A DNA stretch of 64,000 bases from Aestuariibaculum marinum (GCF_014596975.1 NZ_JACVXD010000009.1:1-64000), one strand, 5' to 3'; numbered from the stretch's first letter, positions 17,707 through 26,910 are shown. The notes: generated by a model not told the origin, from the letters alone. Numbers and translations are program-made.

Positions 17707-18735
17707 TTATTCCGGTTGTAGTGACAGAGTCGCCATAATGGGATAATGATCGGAATAATGTTCGTTATACGACTTAAACCCATTTACTGCAAAAGCATCA
17801 TCTGAGAAAATATAATCGATTCGAACAGGAAAGAATTTAAAATCGTAAGTTCTTCCGAATCCGTTTCCGGCTTCTTCAAAAGTATCGTTTAAATCCCCCT
17901 TAATTTTTCGGTATACATACGAATAGGCTGTATTATTGAAATCACCACAAATAATCATTTTGTATTTACAGCTATTTTTATGCTTTAGGAACAACTCTGT
18001 TTGAAACTGCTGCATTGTAAAGGTCGAACCTATGCGGTTAATTAAACGCTCAGAATCTTCATTCTTTAAACTTTCAATTTTTGTATCAATACGTAGCGAT
18101 TCCAGATGTACATTATACACACGTATCGTATCTTTTTGCTTGACAACATCAACAAAAATGGCATTATTTGAGGTATTTGGAAAAGCAACCGAACCGGAAT
18201 TAATAATTGGAAATTTTGAGAATATCGCTTGTCCGTGTTTTAATTTATTTCCTGATATATTTTCGAATTTATGCTTGTAAGACGACAAATCTACTTTTGG
18301 ATGTGGATGAAATTCCTGAATACTTAAAATATCTGGTGCTTCCTGTTTAATAAAACTTACCATTTTGGTTTGCACATCTGTATCAACAATCCAATCATAA
18401 ACATTAAATAACCTAACGTTGTAATTCATAACCGTAATGTTGTTTGGGTCTTCAACTTTTTTTGACGCTGCAAACTTATATAACGACCCGAAACAGAAAT
18501 AGCCTATAGCTAAAACAAACAGTGATAAGAAGAATTGCCTTTTTAGCCTTAACAACCAATATAACAGGAATAGAACATTGCTTAGCATTAAAAATGGCAC
18601 ACCCAAATTCAGTACCGATAATACCGCAAAAGTTTTAGGTGGTAGAAATGGCAAGGCATAAGAAAATAAAAGCACCAAGGCTATTACAGCATTAATGAGG
18701 TAAATAAGCTTATTGATAGCACTAAGGTTCTTCAT
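17707..18735 (-). CDS. Endonuclease/exonuclease/phosphatase family protein with N-terminal membrane helices
   Basis: 342 residues. Three hydrophobic helices occupy about 1-90, followed by an EEP domain: NYNVRLFN, ILSIQEFHPH with the metal-binding Glu, YNVHLES, ICGDFNNTAYSY, and YIFSDD..YSDHYPIMATL with the closing His. The fold covers nucleases and phosphodiesterases; a membrane-anchored periplasmic-facing form suggests a phosphodiesterase or lipid-type substrate, but the sequence does not say which. It is the last gene of the minus-strand run that begins with the small membrane genes and mutL. Confidence 0.88.
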   Translation of the reverse strand: MKNLSAINKLIYLINAVIALVLLFSYALPFLPPKTFAVLSVLNLGVPFLMLSNVLFLLYWLLRLKRQFFLSLFVLAIGYFCFGSLYKFAASKKVEDPNNITVMNYNVRLFNVYDWIVDTDVQTKMVSFIKQEAPDILSIQEFHPHPKVDLSSYKHKFENISGNKLKHGQAIFSKFPIINSGSVAFPNTSNNAIFVDVVKQKDTIRVYNVHLESLRIDTKIESLKNEDSERLINRIGSTFTMQQFQTELFLKHKNSCKYKMIICGDFNNTAYSYVYRKIKGDLNDTFEEAGNGFGRTYDFKFFPVRIDYIFSDDAFAVNGFKSYNEHYSDHYPIMATLSLQPE

Positions 18736-18765
18736 TGATTTGTTACAGTCTTATTAGCATGATCA

Positions 18766-19608
18766 TTATTTACCTGCTCTGAATAAAAACTCTTTCTCTT
18801 CGGCTGTAAGACTATCGTAACCACTTTTACTTATTTTATCGAGAATAACATCAATTTTCTTTTGAGTATTAAACTCATTAAAATCGGCTTTAGTATACCC
18901 ACCTACTTTACTTTTATTTTTGTGAACCGTTTTTAAAGGTCCTTTTTTCGATAACTTAATATTAGAAAACAAGTTTACTAAACTTTCAAAACCGCGACCA
19001 ATATCATTACCTTTTACTAATTGCTTAGCATAAAAATACCCCAATAAAGCACCGCCCAAATGCGCCAGATTACCTCCGGCATTTCCACCGAATAATCCAA
19101 ACATATCTAAAACAACAATGGCAGCGCCAACATACCACAACTTAAGATTAAATGTAAAAAAACGTATATCCTGATTAGGCATATAGGCACAAATAAAAAT
19201 AAGTAATGCCCTAACAGCTGCTGATGCACCTACTAATGTTGAATTTGTTCCGAAGAAACCCGGAAACAAAGAATACCCTAACAAAAACAATACACCACCA
19301 CTCATGGCTCCTAAAAAGTAAATATTAATAGCCATTTTTGCGCTGAATAAGTTTAAAAACATCTGACCAATAACATACAGCCAAAGCATATTAAACAGAA
19401 TATGTAAGGGAGCGTAATGTAAAAAAGCATAAGTAATAATAGACCAAGGTCTTACTATAAAGTTTTCAAAATTACTAGGCAGTTCAAACCACACCAGATA
19501 CTTTCGAAGTAATAAACCTATAATAAAAACAACCACATTTGTGGCTATTATTTTCTCCAGCACATTAAGTCGTGCCAACTTATATTTTACATCATCTAAT
19601 AGACTCAT
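18766..19608 (-). CDS. Rhomboid family intramembrane serine protease with C-terminal DUF6576-like domain
   Basis: 280 residues. Six membrane helices span about 20-205. The oxyanion HILFN is near 69-73, the catalytic Ser lies in LVGASAAVRA (GASA rather than GASG) and the catalytic His in NLAHLGGALLGY. After the membrane part a basic linker leads to a small C-terminal domain (about 240-280, DVILDKISKSGYDSLTAEEKEFLFRAGK region) typical of the DUF6576 addition in Bacteroidota. It cleaves membrane proteins; the substrate is unknown. It shares one base with the second rhomboid gene upstream, so the two are translationally coupled paralogues. Confidence 0.9.
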   Translation of the reverse strand: MSLLDDVKYKLARLNVLEKIIATNVVVFIIGLLLRKYLVWFELPSNFENFIVRPWSIITYAFLHYAPLHILFNMLWLYVIGQMFLNLFSAKMAINIYFLGAMSGGVLFLLGYSLFPGFFGTNSTLVGASAAVRALLIFICAYMPNQDIRFFTFNLKLWYVGAAIVVLDMFGLFGGNAGGNLAHLGGALLGYFYAKQLVKGNDIGRGFESLVNLFSNIKLSKKGPLKTVHKNKSKVGGYTKADFNEFNTQKKIDVILDKISKSGYDSLTAEEKEFLFRAGK

Positions 19609-20354
19609 TAATACCAGCGGTTTTGATTAAACTGATTCTTTTTCCAGTACCACATGATAATAAATCCAATAACAGCGCCACCTACGTGTGCAAAGTGAGC
19701 AACATTACCTTGACCGAATATGGAATTACCAGACAAACCAGATACTAAATCTAAGATAATAATTCCAGGAATAAAATATTTAGCTTTTATAGGAATAGGT
19801 AAAAAGATCATCATAAGTTCGGCATTTGGATTCATCATGCCAAAGGCCGCTAAAATTCCCATAATACATCCTGATGCCCCAACCATACTACCGTTATATA
19901 CCGGAAAAATGGTTTGTAAATCGGTTAATTGTTGGTTTGTTACACTACTCAATACCTTGTTCTCTTGTAACATCTGCGTAATTTGGTCGGATGTTAACCC
20001 GGAAGCCATTAGGTCATTAAAACTCGGAACAAACTCTACATAATAAAAGCCCAATTGTAATAACACTGCACCTAAACCAGCAGAAAAATAAATGAATAAA
20101 AAGCGCTTACTTCCTAAAACCTGCTCTACAGGCGTACCAAACATCCAAAGGGCAAACATATTGAATAAGATATGTGAAATGCCGCCATGCATAAACATAT
20201 GCGTTACAATTTGCCATGGTTGGAACATGTCGTTTTTCGGAAAATATAAAGCAAACCAATCATAAAACACACCATTACCAATAGCCATGGTCCCTATAAA
20301 CATAATCACATTAATTATGATTAGGTGTTTTACACTTTCTGAAATTCGCATCAT
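19608..20354 (-). CDS. Rhomboid family intramembrane serine protease
   Basis: 248 residues. Membrane helices start at about 9; HILFNM marks the oxyanion loop near 61, MVGASGCIMG carries the catalytic Ser and AHFAHVGGAVIGF the catalytic His. Between helix 3 and helix 4 is an insertion of about 50 residues (FVPSFNDL to VYNGSM) that is soluble and predicted helical, absent from the neighbouring paralogue. It lies between mutL (3 bases away) and the second rhomboid. Function is membrane proteolysis with unknown substrate. Confidence 0.92.
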   Translation of the reverse strand: MMRISESVKHLIIINVIMFIGTMAIGNGVFYDWFALYFPKNDMFQPWQIVTHMFMHGGISHILFNMFALWMFGTPVEQVLGSKRFLFIYFSAGLGAVLLQLGFYYVEFVPSFNDLMASGLTSDQITQMLQENKVLSSVTNQQLTDLQTIFPVYNGSMVGASGCIMGILAAFGMMNPNAELMMIFLPIPIKAKYFIPGIIILDLVSGLSGNSIFGQGNVAHFAHVGGAVIGFIIMWYWKKNQFNQNRWY

Positions 20355-20357
20355 AGT

Positions 20358-22364
20358 TTATATAAATTTTTTATCTAACTCGTCCACAGTCATAGTTATA
20401 AATGTGGTACGGTTAGCTGGTGACACACTTGGCTCCTTACAAGCAAACAGCTGATTTACCAAATGCTCTTGTTCTTCTTTTTCTAACGTCTGACCGGTTT
20501 TAATCGCTAAACTCTTCGCCATAGACTTCGCCATTAAATCGGTGGCACTAAAACTACTATCAGGCACTTCGTTTTCAACATCGCTAATAAGCTGTTCTAA
20601 AATAATAGACACTTCACTTTCTGGAACACTAACTGGCACTCCGGTAATCTCAACTAAACCGGCTTGAATCTTAGCGAAAATAAACCCTGTTTGTTCTAAG
20701 TCGTTCTTTAAATCACGAATAACCTGCATTTCCTGATTTGAAAAATGAAGCTGAAGCGGAAACAATAACTGCTGACTTACCGCTTCTTTCACCGTCATAT
20801 TTCTTAAGAACTTTTCATACAATATACGTTGATGCGCCTTGTTTTGATCGATAAGCAACATCCCCGATTTTATGGTGCTTACAATATATTTATTATGAAG
20901 CTGATACGTGGTTTGTTTCTGCTCTACTTTGTTCTCTTCGGTAAAAGCAGACATGGTTTCTTCCTCAGCTTCAAACTTCAGGTGATTAAAATTTTGAGGT
21001 TGCGGACTTACAAATTCGGTTTGAGGATTGGTTTCTTCATAAGTTTCCTCGTCTTCATATTCCTCCTCTTCTTCCGTCTGTTCTTCATGATAAACATTTC
21101 TCAACTCAGATTCGGGAGAGGGTATAAATTCTGAATTGGCCTTCTTATAAATATCATTATCCGAAATACCGACACCTAAATCTCTGGAAAGGCTATCCCA
21201 GGATACCGCCTGATCACTTTTTTGAGCAATGGCTCTTACAATAGAATTAACCTCTTCTTTAAACGGGTTGTAATCGCGATCAACTTCAATGGTAGGGTTC
21301 TTTACCGGTTTCTTTTCTAACTCGTAAGGCGTATCTAAACTCGCATCACGATCAAAATCTAAAACCGGAGCAATATTAAATTGCCCTAAACTGTGTTTCA
21401 CCGCCGAACGTAATAACGCATACAACGTATGTTCGTCATCAAACTTAATTTCAGTTTTTGTTGGGTGAATATTAATATCTATCGACTGCGGATCGACCGT
21501 TAATTTTAAAAAGTAACTCGGATTGGTTCCATTTTTCAACAAACCGTCAAACGCAGCATTTATTGCATGATTTAAATAAGCACTTTTTATAAACCTGTCG
21601 TTTACAAAAAAGTACTGTTCATTTCGGGTTTTCTTAGCAAACTCAGGTTTGCCAACAAAACCGCTAACCTTTAATACTTCAGTATCTTCTTCTACCGGAA
21701 CTAATTTTTCGTTAGTTCTTGTTCCAAAAATATTAACGATACGCTGCCTGTAATTTCCAACCGGTAAATTAAACGTTTCGCTACCATTGTTATACATAGC
21801 GAAGTTAATATCAGGATGCGCTAGGGCTACACGATGAAATTCATCTAAAACATGACGCAACTCAACATTATCGGATTTTAAAAAATTACGACGAGCGGGA
21901 ATGTTAAAAAATAAATTCTTTACCGAAATAGAAGTTCCTGTAGGTGTTACCACTACTTCCTGAGCCACCACTTTACTACCTTCTATAGCAATGCCTGTCC
22001 CTACATCATCTGTTTCCTGCTTGGTTCGTAACTCCACATGGGCAATAGCAGCTATACTGGCTAAAGCTTCACCTCGAAACCCTTTTGTATTTAACAGGAA
22101 TAAATCTTCTGCACTGCGTATTTTAGAAGTCGCATGACGCTCGAAACTTAGTCGGGCATCTGTAGCACTCATACCTTTACCGTCGTCTATAACTTGTACA
22201 AGCGTTTTCCCGGCGTCTTTTATAATAAGTTTAATAGTTGTAGCACCGGCATCAATGGCGTTTTCTAACAACTCTTTTACAACAGAAGCGGGGCGTTGTA
22301 CAACTTCTCCTGCGGCTATCTGATTTGCAACATGATCGGGTAAAAGCTGTATAATATCTGCCAT
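20358..22364 (-). CDS. mutL: DNA mismatch repair protein MutL with degenerate endonuclease motif
   Basis: 668 residues. The GHKL ATPase half (about 1-330) is textbook: IAAGEVVQRPASVVKELLENAIDAG, DDGKGM, RHATSKI and TKGFRGEALASI. An acidic linker (about 430-450, EEEEEYEDEE) follows, then the dimerisation half. The endonuclease motif DQHAxxExxxxE reads DQNKAHQRILYE, and the usual CPHGRP-like zinc motif reads SPANRTTF. So metal-dependent nicking activity is probably weak or absent and the protein may act like the non-nicking E. coli MutL. MutS is not in the window. It shares an operon with two rhomboids and two small membrane proteins. Confidence 0.95.
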   Translation of the reverse strand: MADIIQLLPDHVANQIAAGEVVQRPASVVKELLENAIDAGATTIKLIIKDAGKTLVQVIDDGKGMSATDARLSFERHATSKIRSAEDLFLLNTKGFRGEALASIAAIAHVELRTKQETDDVGTGIAIEGSKVVAQEVVVTPTGTSISVKNLFFNIPARRNFLKSDNVELRHVLDEFHRVALAHPDINFAMYNNGSETFNLPVGNYRQRIVNIFGTRTNEKLVPVEEDTEVLKVSGFVGKPEFAKKTRNEQYFFVNDRFIKSAYLNHAINAAFDGLLKNGTNPSYFLKLTVDPQSIDINIHPTKTEIKFDDEHTLYALLRSAVKHSLGQFNIAPVLDFDRDASLDTPYELEKKPVKNPTIEVDRDYNPFKEEVNSIVRAIAQKSDQAVSWDSLSRDLGVGISDNDIYKKANSEFIPSPESELRNVYHEEQTEEEEEYEDEETYEETNPQTEFVSPQPQNFNHLKFEAEEETMSAFTEENKVEQKQTTYQLHNKYIVSTIKSGMLLIDQNKAHQRILYEKFLRNMTVKEAVSQQLLFPLQLHFSNQEMQVIRDLKNDLEQTGFIFAKIQAGLVEITGVPVSVPESEVSIILEQLISDVENEVPDSSFSATDLMAKSMAKSLAIKTGQTLEKEEQEHLVNQLFACKEPSVSPANRTTFITMTVDELDKKFI

Positions 22365-22367
22365 GAA

Positions 22368-22652
22368 TTATTTAAAAAATATAGATAAATCGAAATCGAT
22401 GATAAATAAAAATATAAGCACAAGAATAGCTACAATAATTAAAATACGTCGGTTAGCATCCTTATCCTGATTATGTTTTAAATCATCTAATGCGTTGATT
22501 AATTTTGTTTTCAAGTTGGTATTACCACCAACGGTTTTTCTGTATTCGTCAAATCTATGTTTAATCTCAAAAGGGTTACCTTCCTCTCCTCCGTTAAAAT
22601 AACGAGGTGTATAGCTAAATTTTTTGTTCTTACGTGTTTTAAAAATGCCCAT
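22368..22652 (-). CDS. Small single-helix membrane protein, paralogue of the next gene
   Basis: 94 residues. The N-terminus MGIFKTRKNKKFSYTPRYF shares the pattern RKNKxFxYxPRF with the protein encoded at 22670-22900. A charged, helical middle is followed by one C-terminal membrane helix (about 70-90, ILIIVAILVLIFLFII). The topology suggests a tail-anchored protein with a cytoplasmic N-terminus. It is 3 bases upstream of mutL. I know no function for it. Confidence 0.75.
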   Translation of the reverse strand: MGIFKTRKNKKFSYTPRYFNGGEEGNPFEIKHRFDEYRKTVGGNTNLKTKLINALDDLKHNQDKDANRRILIIVAILVLIFLFIIDFDLSIFFK

Positions 22653-22669
22653 AATGTCTAAGTTTTAGG

Positions 22670-22900
22670 TTAATTGAATTTTGAATCTAGTATGTACATA
22701 CAAATCAATAACAATACCAAAATTAATAGTAGTGTTCGTATAGACATGGTACCTTTAACGCGTCGTTTTGAAGTTCTGGTTTGTTCCCACTTTGAAATGA
22801 AATCGTGTTTTTCAGGAGCTTCTCCATCAGTAACTTCCTCGTTTTCCTTAGAAAAACGCGGTCGATAATTAAAGGTTTTATTTTTACGCTGATTAAACAA
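22670..22900 (-). CDS. Small single-helix membrane protein, TTG start chosen from the promoter
   Basis: 76 residues from TTG at 22900. The longest frame would start at TTG 22924, but a good promoter has its -7 box at 22922-22929, so transcription starts near 22915 and that codon would not be in the mRNA. The 22900 start also aligns with the paralogue: MFNQRKNKTFNYRPRF against MGIFKTRKNKKFSYTPRY. One C-terminal membrane helix follows (about 53-70, TLLLILVLLLICMYIL). It is the first gene of the operon leading to mutL, the rhomboids and the EEP gene. Confidence 0.7.
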   Translation of the reverse strand: MFNQRKNKTFNYRPRFSKENEEVTDGEAPEKHDFISKWEQTRTSKRRVKGTMSIRTLLLILVLLLICMYILDSKFN

Positions 22901-22921
22901 AATAAATGAATACTTACTCTT

Positions 22922-22950
22922 CAAAAGTACTTAAAAATAGGCAGAATCAA
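22922..22950 (-). promoter_or_regulatory. Promoter of the small membrane protein-mutL-rhomboid operon
   Basis: On the minus strand TTG (22948-22950), an 18-base spacer, then TACTTTTG (22922-22929). Both elements fit the Bacteroidota consensus. The predicted start lies about 15 bases before the TTG codon at 22900. Confidence 0.75.
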
Positions 22951-23008
22951 GAAAGACTATTGCCAAAAATTGTTAACAGATATCCTGTTAAAATGGTTAA
23001 AAACAAAA

Positions 23009-23042
23009 GAGATGCTTAGTGATTTTATCGACTAAGCATCTC
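23009..23042 (-). terminator. Rho-independent terminator after ribH
   Basis: Perfect 12-bp stem GAGATGCTTAGT / ACTAAGCATCTC with a 10-base loop. On the minus strand it is followed by a T-rich run. It separates the TPR-ribH unit from the mutL operon. Confidence 0.85.
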
Positions 23043-23085
23043 CTCTATTATTATTAGTACCGCTAAAAACTACTATAGCAACACT

Positions 23086-23571
23086 TTAGCTGTTATTACG
23101 TAACTCAGCCATTTTAATAGCTGCAATGGCTGCTTCGGTTCCTTTGTTGCCGTGTTTCCCACCAGAACGATCAATAGCTTGCTGCATAGTATTGTCGGTA
23201 AGCACACAGAAAATAACCGGTGTTTCGTGTAACACATTCAAATCTTTTATGCCTTGAGTTACACCTTCACATACAAAATCGAAATGCTTAGTTTCTCCCT
23301 GAATAACACTTCCTATTACAATTACTGCACTTACAATTTGCTCCTGCATTTTCTTAGCGCCATAGATTAACTCGAAACTTCCTGGTACATTCCAACGAAT
23401 GATATTTTCAGGCAATGTTCCGTTTTCTACTAACGCATCGTAAGCTCCTTGATATAAGCCTTCTGTAATGGTATCATTCCATTCAGAAACAACAATCCCA
23501 AATCGAAATTTCTTCGCATTTGGGATTGTAGCTTTATCGTATTCTGATAAATTTTTATTTGCGGTAGCCAT
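23086..23571 (-). CDS. ribH: 6,7-dimethyl-8-ribityllumazine synthase
   Basis: 161 residues, normal length. Visible motifs are the substrate-binding FGIVVSEWND near 24, VPGSFELIYGAK near 82, VIVIGSVIQGETKHFDFVCEGV with the catalytic His, and the C-terminal GNKGTEAAIAAIKMAEL. It condenses the ribityl-pyrimidine with dihydroxybutanone phosphate in riboflavin synthesis and forms cytoplasmic shells. It starts 3 bases after the TPR gene stop and is followed by a strong terminator. Other rib genes are not in the window. Confidence 0.96.
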   Translation of the reverse strand: MATANKNLSEYDKATIPNAKKFRFGIVVSEWNDTITEGLYQGAYDALVENGTLPENIIRWNVPGSFELIYGAKKMQEQIVSAVIVIGSVIQGETKHFDFVCEGVTQGIKDLNVLHETPVIFCVLTDNTMQQAIDRSGGKHGNKGTEAAIAAIKMAELRNNS

Positions 23572-23574
23572 ATG

Positions 23575-24354
23575 TTATTTACTTGCCAATACCTCGGCTT
23601 TACCAATAAACACATCGATAGTTGCTGCCTCAGTAGAGTTTGGATATTCTTCTTTAATTCTGTTAAAGTAATCTAACGCTTTACCTGCCTTACCTAATTC
23701 TAAAGCAATTGCTCCTGCTTTGTATAAGTACATTGGCGTTGTATACCCGTTATTTCTCATATTAGCAGCTTCTTCGTAGTAACCTAAAGCATCTTCAGGT
23801 TGGTTTAACTGCACGAAAGCATCTCCAATATTTCCTTTAGCTAATGGGGCTAAAATTTCATCTTCACTTTTAAAATCACTTAAATACTCAATCGCATTTT
23901 TGTAATCTTTTAATCTTAAATAAGCTGTACCTGCATAATAGTGTGCCAGATTAGCCGATGCAGTTCCACTGTACTCTTCAATAATATCTAACATACCGTA
24001 TTTACCTTCACCTCCGTTTAAGGCTAAGTTAAATAACGAATCCTTTTCTACACCGTTTACGGCTTGGTCAAAATATTTTTGAGCCTGAAACATATCGTTC
24101 ATTGCATTTTGCTGCTTAGGTTTCGCTATAAACTCGTTGTATCCTAAATACCCTAAAACAACAACTGCCACAACACCAATAAACATGAAGATATATTTTT
24201 GATTCTTCTCAACAAACTCTTCAGTTTTAGATGCTGTTTCGTCTAACGTATTAAATACCTCTGCTGTTGTAGAATCTTGTTCGTATACTTCTTCTACAAC
24301 GTCATTTTCTACCTTCTTTTTCGGTTTATAACCTCTTTTGTTATATGTTGCCAT
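23575..24354 (-). CDS. Membrane-anchored tetratricopeptide repeat protein
   Basis: 259 residues. An acidic cytoplasmic N-terminus (about 1-50) is followed by a membrane helix (about 53-70, YIFMFIGVVAVVVLGYLGY) and a periplasmic TPR domain (about 95-255) with repeats such as NLAHYYAGTAYLRLKDYKNAIEY and ALGYYEEAANMRNNG. The layout resembles YfgM-like and other TPR scaffold proteins. It is the first gene of a two-gene unit with ribH, driven by a consensus promoter. Partners are unknown. Confidence 0.85.
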   Translation of the reverse strand: MATYNKRGYKPKKKVENDVVEEVYEQDSTTAEVFNTLDETASKTEEFVEKNQKYIFMFIGVVAVVVLGYLGYNEFIAKPKQQNAMNDMFQAQKYFDQAVNGVEKDSLFNLALNGGEGKYGMLDIIEEYSGTASANLAHYYAGTAYLRLKDYKNAIEYLSDFKSEDEILAPLAKGNIGDAFVQLNQPEDALGYYEEAANMRNNGYTTPMYLYKAGAIALELGKAGKALDYFNRIKEEYPNSTEAATIDVFIGKAEVLASK

Positions 24355-24380
24355 GTATTTATTCTAAAGTTAATGCCTCG

Positions 24381-24408
24381 CAAAAATATAATTTTTCTTC
24401 ATATACAA
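24381..24408 (-). promoter_or_regulatory. Promoter of the TPR-ribH unit
   Basis: On the minus strand TTG (24406-24408), a 17-base spacer, then TATTTTTG (24381-24388). The match to consensus is full. Transcription should start near 24375, about 20 bases before the TPR start codon. Confidence 0.75.
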
Positions 24409-24495
24409 AAGGTTATTTATTTGTATTTTTTCAATAATTTGCACCTCCTTTTTAAAGAGTCGCAACTCCATAACATGCTTTAAGCTGCTTTTTTT

Positions 24496-25575
24496 ATGAT
24501 TTTAAAATCACTTTCATTATTAAACTATAAAAATTTCGAAAGTAAGTCCTTCAATTTCAACGACAAAATAAATTGTATTGTTGGTAACAACGGTATTGGA
24601 AAAACCAATGTACTCGATGCCATTTATCATTTATCCTTCGGTAAAAGTTATTTTAATCCGGTAGCGACACAAAACATTAAGCATGGCGAAGAGTTTTTCG
24701 TAGTGAATGGTGACTATATAAAAGATGATAAATCTGAAAAAATAATCGTTAGTCTGAAACGCGGACAAAAAAAAGTTATTAAACGTAACGGAAAGATTTA
24801 CGACAAGTTTAGCGACCATATTGGTTTTTTGCCTCTGGTAATTATCTCTCCAGCAGATAGAGACCTAATTATAGAAGGTAGCGACACCCGCCGTAAATTT
24901 ATAGATGGGGTTATTTCGCAAAGCGACAAAGTGTATTTAAACAACCTGATTAATTACAATAAGATTTTATCTCAACGTAATGCCCTGTTAAAATACTTCG
25001 CACTAAATCATACGTTTAACAAAGAAACTTTAGAGATTTACAACCAGCAGTTAAACGATTACGGCTCACAAATTTTTGAAAAGCGAAAATTGTTTTTAGA
25101 AACTTTTATTCCCATTTTCAAAGAGCGCTATCAAGCCATAAGTAACGGCAACGAAAATGTAGAGCTCGAGTATAGCAGTGGTTTATTTGAAGATGATTTA
25201 AACACCTTATTGCAAAAAAGTATTAATAAAGACAAAGCCTTACAATACACAAGTGTTGGTATTCATAAAGACGATTTAAATTTCAATATAGAAAATCATC
25301 CCATAAAAAAATTTGGTAGCCAAGGCCAGCAAAAATCCTTTTTAATTGCTTTAAAACTGGCGCAATTCGATTTTATAAAAGCACAAAGTGGTGTCAATCC
25401 CATTTTATTATTAGATGATGTTTTTGATAAACTTGATGAAAATCGCGTAACGCAGATTATTAAATTGGTTGACGATGCTAACTTCGGACAAATATTTATA
25501 AGCGACACCCATGCCGAACGCACTGAAAATGCAGTAAAACAAGCCCATCAATCCTACGAAATATTCAGACTTTAA
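24496..25575 (+). CDS. recF: DNA replication and repair protein RecF
   Basis: 359 residues. The Walker A box GNNGIGKTN is at about 30-38, the signature [18 protein letters not shown] near 273 and Walker [17 protein letters not shown] near 298. RecF is an SMC-like ATPase that loads RecA at gaps through RecOR. It faces away from the TPR gene across a 141-base divergent spacer. It is followed by a 2H phosphoesterase-like gene and a DciA-like gene. The recF-dciA neighbourhood and gyrB 22 kb away hint at an ancestral origin-linked cluster. Confidence 0.95.
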   Translation: MILKSLSLLNYKNFESKSFNFNDKINCIVGNNGIGKTNVLDAIYHLSFGKSYFNPVATQNIKHGEEFFVVNGDYIKDDKSEKIIVSLKRGQKKVIKRNGKIYDKFSDHIGFLPLVIISPADRDLIIEGSDTRRKFIDGVISQSDKVYLNNLINYNKILSQRNALLKYFALNHTFNKETLEIYNQQLNDYGSQIFEKRKLFLETFIPIFKERYQAISNGNENVELEYSSGLFEDDLNTLLQKSINKDKALQYTSVGIHKDDLNFNIENHPIKKFGSQGQQKSFLIALKLAQFDFIKAQSGVNPILLLDDVFDKLDENRVTQIIKLVDDANFGQIFISDTHAERTENAVKQAHQSYEIFRL

Positions 25576-25580
25576 AGCCT

Positions 25581-26261
25581 ATGAATCTCGAAGAGCATTA
25601 CAACAATCTATACAACACATCTATTGAAAAAATAAAAAACGACACTTACCACATTGATACTTTAATCGACTCGAAAAGCGACAACCGATTTGGCATCACC
25701 TTATTATTAAGACCTTCGGCAGCTGTTAAAACCAATATTCAAAAGTTTTTAAGTGAATTAAAAGCCATTGAACCTAATCAATATTACTACGAAAGTACAG
25801 ATATTCATATCACCGTAATGTCTATTATTTCTTGTTACAACGGATTTCAACTCAACCAGATTAACATTCAAGATTATATTGAGGTTATCAAACAAAGTTT
25901 AATCGATTCACCTAATATAGAAATTCAATTTAAAGGCTTAACAGCATCACCTTCCTGTATTATGTTAAAAGGTTTTATGAATAACGACGCTTTAAATTCA
26001 ATTCGAGACAATCTAAGGCAAAACTTTAAAACTTCAACTTTAGAACAAAGCATCGACAAACGTTACGCCATACAAACAGCACATGCTACGATTGTGCGTT
26101 TTAAAAATAAATTAGAAAATAAAAATGAATTCTTAAAAACCATTGAAGCTTTTAAACATCATAACTTTGGAACGTTTCAAGTCAAAAAACTAGAATTAGT
26201 GTATAACGATTGGTACCAAAAAGAAGCACTTGTTAAAAAGTTATTTCAGTTTGAACTCTAA
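25581..26261 (+). CDS. 2H phosphoesterase-like protein
   Basis: 226 residues. Two HxTx motifs define the fold: H76-I-T-V79 and H168-A-T-I171, about 90 residues apart, as in LigT/2'-5' RNA ligase-like and cyclic phosphodiesterase proteins. There is no signal peptide or membrane segment. It starts 5 bases after recF. Possible substrates are 2',3'-cyclic phosphates or RNA ends, but nothing in the sequence selects one. Motif-based call only. Confidence 0.7.
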   Translation: MNLEEHYNNLYNTSIEKIKNDTYHIDTLIDSKSDNRFGITLLLRPSAAVKTNIQKFLSELKAIEPNQYYYESTDIHITVMSIISCYNGFQLNQINIQDYIEVIKQSLIDSPNIEIQFKGLTASPSCIMLKGFMNNDALNSIRDNLRQNFKTSTLEQSIDKRYAIQTAHATIVRFKNKLENKNEFLKTIEAFKHHNFGTFQVKKLELVYNDWYQKEALVKKLFQFEL

Positions 26262-26299
26262 AACATAGTACCTTTGCCACTTATCAAGACTCCAAATTC

Positions 26300-26596
26300 A
26301 TGGCAAAACGCAATAACGAACATATTAGCATATCAGACGCTTTAAAAGAATTTGTAGAAACCAACAAATTAGAAAAAGGTTTAGATAAGGTCAATGTAGC
26401 CGATGCTTGGGCAGACCTTATGGGTAATGGTGTAAATAATTACACCCGATCGGTTAATTTAGAACGTGATACACTTTACGTACAGCTTAATTCTAGTGTT
26501 TTACGAGAAGAATTAAGCTACGGAAAAGAAAAGATTATAGTAATGATTAACGAGGCTCTTGGTAAAGAAATTATTAAGAAATTGATTTTAAGATAA
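26300..26596 (+). CDS. DciA-like DUF721 protein
   Basis: 98 residues. The KH-like fold of DUF721 is recognisable from ISDALKEFVETNKLEKGLDKVNVADAWADLMG and LYVQLNSSVLREELSYGKEKIIVMINEALG, each within normal family positions (about 11-50 and 63-90). DciA proteins load the replicative helicase DnaB in bacteria without DnaC. Flavobacterial members are short and lack the long tail of Proteobacteria. It is downstream of recF, consistent with a replication link. Confidence 0.8.
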   Translation: MAKRNNEHISISDALKEFVETNKLEKGLDKVNVADAWADLMGNGVNNYTRSVNLERDTLYVQLNSSVLREELSYGKEKIIVMINEALGKEIIKKLILR

Positions 26597-26658
26597 CTAC
26601 GTTTAAAAATAAAAATAATAAAAGCCTTCGATTTCTAACAAGCTGTACTTATTTACAT

Positions 26659-26666
26659 TACCTTTG
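26659..26666 (+). promoter_or_regulatory. -7 element of the first cold-shock gene
   Basis: TACCTTTG matches TAnnTTTG 29 bases before the start codon. No clear TTG lies 17-19 bases upstream. The predicted 5' UTR is only about 20 bases, so there is no room for a long cold-responsive leader. Confidence 0.5.
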
Positions 26667-26694
26667 ACCTTTAAATTTTTTATATACAAATACA

Positions 26695-26886
26695 ATGAGT
26701 AAAGGTACAGTAAAATTCTTCAATGATTCTAAAGGTTTTGGATTTATCGTTGAAGATGACAACAACAAAGAACATTTCGTACACATTTCTGGACTAGTCG
26801 ATGAAATTCGTGAAGGTGATGTAGTTGAATTCGATCTACAAGAAGGTAGAAAAGGATTAAACGCCGTAAACGTAAAAGTAATCTAA
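26695..26886 (+). CDS. Cold-shock domain protein, copy 1
   Basis: 63 residues, a bare cold-shock domain. RNP1-like KGFGFI (about 13-18) and RNP2-like HFVHIS (about 27-32) are intact. It binds single-stranded RNA or DNA as an RNA chaperone. It differs from copy 2 at 11 of 63 residues. Each copy has its own promoter region and is followed by a perfect terminator, so they are regulated separately despite being adjacent. Confidence 0.95.
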   Translation: MSKGTVKFFNDSKGFGFIVEDDNNKEHFVHISGLVDEIREGDVVEFDLQEGRKGLNAVNVKVI

Positions 26887-26910
26887 TACATATACTTTAA
26901 CAATTACAAC

